From DASRHT01 sp035293765 (GTDB lineage: Bacteria; Chloroflexota; Ktedonobacteria; Ktedonobacterales; Ktedonobacteraceae): 64,000 nucleotides of DNA. This document shows, piece after piece, positions 62,186-64,000 of the stretch (its first letter is position 1; the number at the start of each line of letters is the position of its first letter). The DNA is taken from NCBI GenBank assembly GCA_035293765.1, contig DATGMF010000059.1:124001-188000 (forward strand), written 5' to 3'. The notes beneath the pieces were generated by a model that saw nothing but the letters and a program-made list of their open reading frames with translations, made no database searches and was not told where the DNA came from. The position numbers were made by a program, and so were the translations under genes.

Positions 62186-64000
62186 ATGAAAGGATTCCCG
62201 GGAAATCGCTTCATCCGCATCGTGACGGGAAGCATGGTGATAGCGATGCTCTGCGTGTTCGGCGCATGGTCGCTGCCGGGCGCGACTCCCGTGAGCCAGG
62301 CGGCAAACAATGGTTGTCATCTCAATGCGCCGCAAGGAAACATTCAGCACGTCATCAACATCCAGTTCGATAATACGCATTTCACGCGCGACAACCCCAA
62401 CGTTCCTTCCGATCTGGAGCAAATGCCTCATCTACTCAACTTTATCAAGAATAACGGCACGTTGCTCGCGAATAACCATACGCCGCTTATTTCACACACC
62501 GCCACCGATATCCTGACAACATTGACAGGCGTCTATGGAGACCGGCATGGCGTACCGGTCAGCAACAGTTTCCGTTACTTTAATCCAGACGGCACTACCA
62601 ATCCGGGCGTTTCCTTTGCCTATTGGACCGCGCCCCTGTTTGATCCAAGCACCGCCACCCCGACGGATACGCAGTTCAATATGTTAACCGCGCAAGGCCA
62701 GAACGCACCGGCTCCGTGGGTACCGTTTACGCGCGCCGGCTGCAATTTTGGCGCGGTCGCCACAGCCAATACTATTCTTGAGAATACCGCTATCGACATT
62801 CCCACTGTCTTTGGCGCGAACTCGCCCGAGGCCGCAGAGGTCAAAGCGAATCCCGGTCAGGCTTTTGCCGATTTTGTCGGTATTGGCGTTCACTGCGCGC
62901 AGGGAAACGCGCTCTGCTCATCAGCCAATGGTGGTCGGCCCGATCTGCTGCCCCAGGAGCCGGGCGGCTATAATGGCTTTATGGGCCTCTTTGGGCATAA
63001 AAACACGGCTCCGCAGATCAGCCCGAATGGCCCATTGACCGATCTCAACGGGAATGTGATCCAGGATACTTCCGGTCACATCGGCTTCCCCGGCTTCGAT
63101 GGCATGTCCGCCTCCGTCTCGCTTTCATACATTGCCGCGATGCAAGAGCATGGCGTGCCGGTCACGTATGCCTATATCTCCGATGCGCACGATGCTCATC
63201 CCGAAGGTGGTGCTTTTGGCCCTGGTCAGGCGGGCTATGTCGCGGCCCTTAAAGCCTATGACGACGCCTTCGGCAAGTTTTTCGCGCGTCTGGCTAAAGA
63301 CGGCATCAATGCCAGCAACACGCTTTTCGTGTTTACCGCCGATGAAGGCGACCACTTTGCAGGTGGCGCACCCAGCCCGACCAATTGTGATGGCGTCACT
63401 ATCCCCTGTACCTACAGCAAAATAGGTGAAGTCAATACCAATCTGACGGGTCTGCTGGCAACGCAGCAGAATATTACTACCCCGTTCACCGTTCACGCGG
63501 ATTCCGCTCCAACAGTTTATCTCACCGGCAATCCTGCACGGGATGCAGCCGTCACACGCACATTCGAGCGGGGGACTGCGGCCCTGACCGCCACCAATCC
63601 GATCACAGGCAATACGGACAAGATCACCAATTTTATGGCGGACCCCGTGGAGATGAAGCTGCTGCATATGGTTACCGCCGATCCCGCTCGCACGCCTACT
63701 TTCACACTGTTTGCCAATCCCGATTACTTCCTGTTCACCGGCGCGCCTAATTGCAGCAAGCCGTGCGTTACGGAGAATCCCGCGTTTGCCTGGAATCACG
63801 GCGATGTCTCTCCAGACATTAATACGACCTGGCTGGGTCTGGTGGGTCCTGGCGTACGTCATCTGGGAGTGAACACCAGCATCTGGGCTGATCACACTGA
63901 TACTCGTCCAACGATCATGGAGCTGCTGGGGCTGAGGGATGATTATAGCCATGATGGGCGTGTGCTCTTCGAGGCGCTCACCCCCGGAGCACTTCCTCCG
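62186..64000 (+). CDS. Secreted alkaline-phosphatase-superfamily protein, 3' end outside window
   Basis: 605 codons are in the window and the frame is still open at the right edge. ATG 62186 follows AAGGAGT. Signal peptide about 1-40 (RIVTGSMVIAMLCVFGAW). The remaining sequence has the metal motifs of the alkaline phosphatase/sulfatase superfamily: NIQFDNTHFTRDNP early on, ISHTATDILTTLTGVYGDRH (candidate nucleophile region), TLFVFTADEGDHFAGG, WNHGDVSPDINTTW and SIWADHTDTRPTIMELLGL, giving Asp/His ligands in the expected order. It probably hydrolyses phosphate or sulfate esters outside the cell. The upstream gap (61998-62185) has a TATACT at 62069-62074 as a possible -10 box and is otherwise AT-rich. 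Confidence 0.8.
   Translation, partial: MKGFPGNRFIRIVTGSMVIAMLCVFGAWSLPGATPVSQAANNGCHLNAPQGNIQHVINIQFDNTHFTRDNPNVPSDLEQMPHLLNFIKNNGTLLANNHTPLISHTATDILTTLTGVYGDRHGVPVSNSFRYFNPDGTTNPGVSFAYWTAPLFDPSTATPTDTQFNMLTAQGQNAPAPWVPFTRAGCNFGAVATANTILENTAIDIPTVFGANSPEAAEVKANPGQAFADFVGIGVHCAQGNALCSSANGGRPDLLPQEPGGYNGFMGLFGHKNTAPQISPNGPLTDLNGNVIQDTSGHIGFPGFDGMSASVSLSYIAAMQEHGVPVTYAYISDAHDAHPEGGAFGPGQAGYVAALKAYDDAFGKFFARLAKDGINASNTLFVFTADEGDHFAGGAPSPTNCDGVTIPCTYSKIGEVNTNLTGLLATQQNITTPFTVHADSAPTVYLTGNPARDAAVTRTFERGTAALTATNPITGNTDKITNFMADPVEMKLLHMVTADPARTPTFTLFANPDYFLFTGAPNCSKPCVTENPAFAWNHGDVSPDINTTWLGLVGPGVRHLGVNTSIWADHTDTRPTIMELLGLRDDYSHDGRVLFEALTPGALPP

Overview
The window reads like the chromosome of a spore-forming, filamentous Chloroflexota bacterium of the class Ktedonobacteria. 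This is inferred from the gene content (many secreted polymer-degrading enzymes, a large membrane NACHT ATPase, zinc-ribbon/rpsU pairs, GlsB and YggT membrane proteins) and from dense families of short palindromic repeats between genes; no rRNA or tRNA is present to confirm it. Most of the DNA is GC-rich; the stretch at about 42.3-45.2 kb is visibly AT-rich and looks like transferred DNA.

Layout. 0-7 kb: the end of a short KdpD-type sensor, then a TetR regulator overlapping a rifampicin-phosphotransferase-like dikinase, a Rieske oxygenase and an aromatic amino acid decarboxylase. 7-12.2 kb: M28 and M20 peptidases (coupled by an ATGA overlap), a HpcH/HpaI aldolase and a methyltransferase. 12.2-17.3 kb: a repeat-rich block around a membrane-anchored NACHT ATPase carrying a 23-copy Leu-Arg-Asp/Tyr minisatellite. 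17.3-25.3 kb: an aminoglycoside-phosphotransferase-like kinase, an acyl-CoA mutase with isobutyryl-CoA mutase signature residues, GlsB, two membrane proteins and a membrane-anchored GH-A hydrolase. 25.4-32.6 kb: the last two heme-synthesis genes (hemY, hemH), an aldo/keto reductase, isocitrate dehydrogenase, a secreted esterase and a receiver domain lacking its phosphoacceptor. 33-39.2 kb: a membrane protein, two secreted GH18 chitinases of different subfamilies, a GGQ release-factor-like protein and an LLM oxidoreductase. 39.2-45.1 kb: RecQ, two small unknown genes and two HTH/TPR-type regulators in the AT-rich island. 45.2-53.4 kb: a membrane-anchored unknown, a D-threonine aldolase-like enzyme, an NDP-forming acyl-CoA synthetase, a secreted two-domain CHRD-like protein and an MFS exporter. 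53.9-64 kb: two paralogous zinc-ribbon proteins around a PP2C phosphatase, rpsU, YggT, a decayed gene, a nitrilase-family hydrolase, a metallophosphoesterase preceded by remnants of two other genes, a divergent PadR/SRPBCC pair, and a secreted alkaline-phosphatase-superfamily protein cut by the right edge.

The most unusual content is in the repeats. One family forms hairpins with a conserved loop and a 9-bp stem whose sequence differs at every copy while staying perfectly paired in four of them; the copies come in pairs of two loop types. The loop core of one type (25 bp) also lies inside the coding sequence of the M28 peptidase. Two further families (TAGGGGCAA.. and ..GGTCCCTACGA) sit at the 3' ends of genes so that the repeat itself supplies the TAG stop codon in four cases. 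The NACHT protein with its in-frame 9-bp minisatellite is the best candidate for an undescribed immune or signalling protein.
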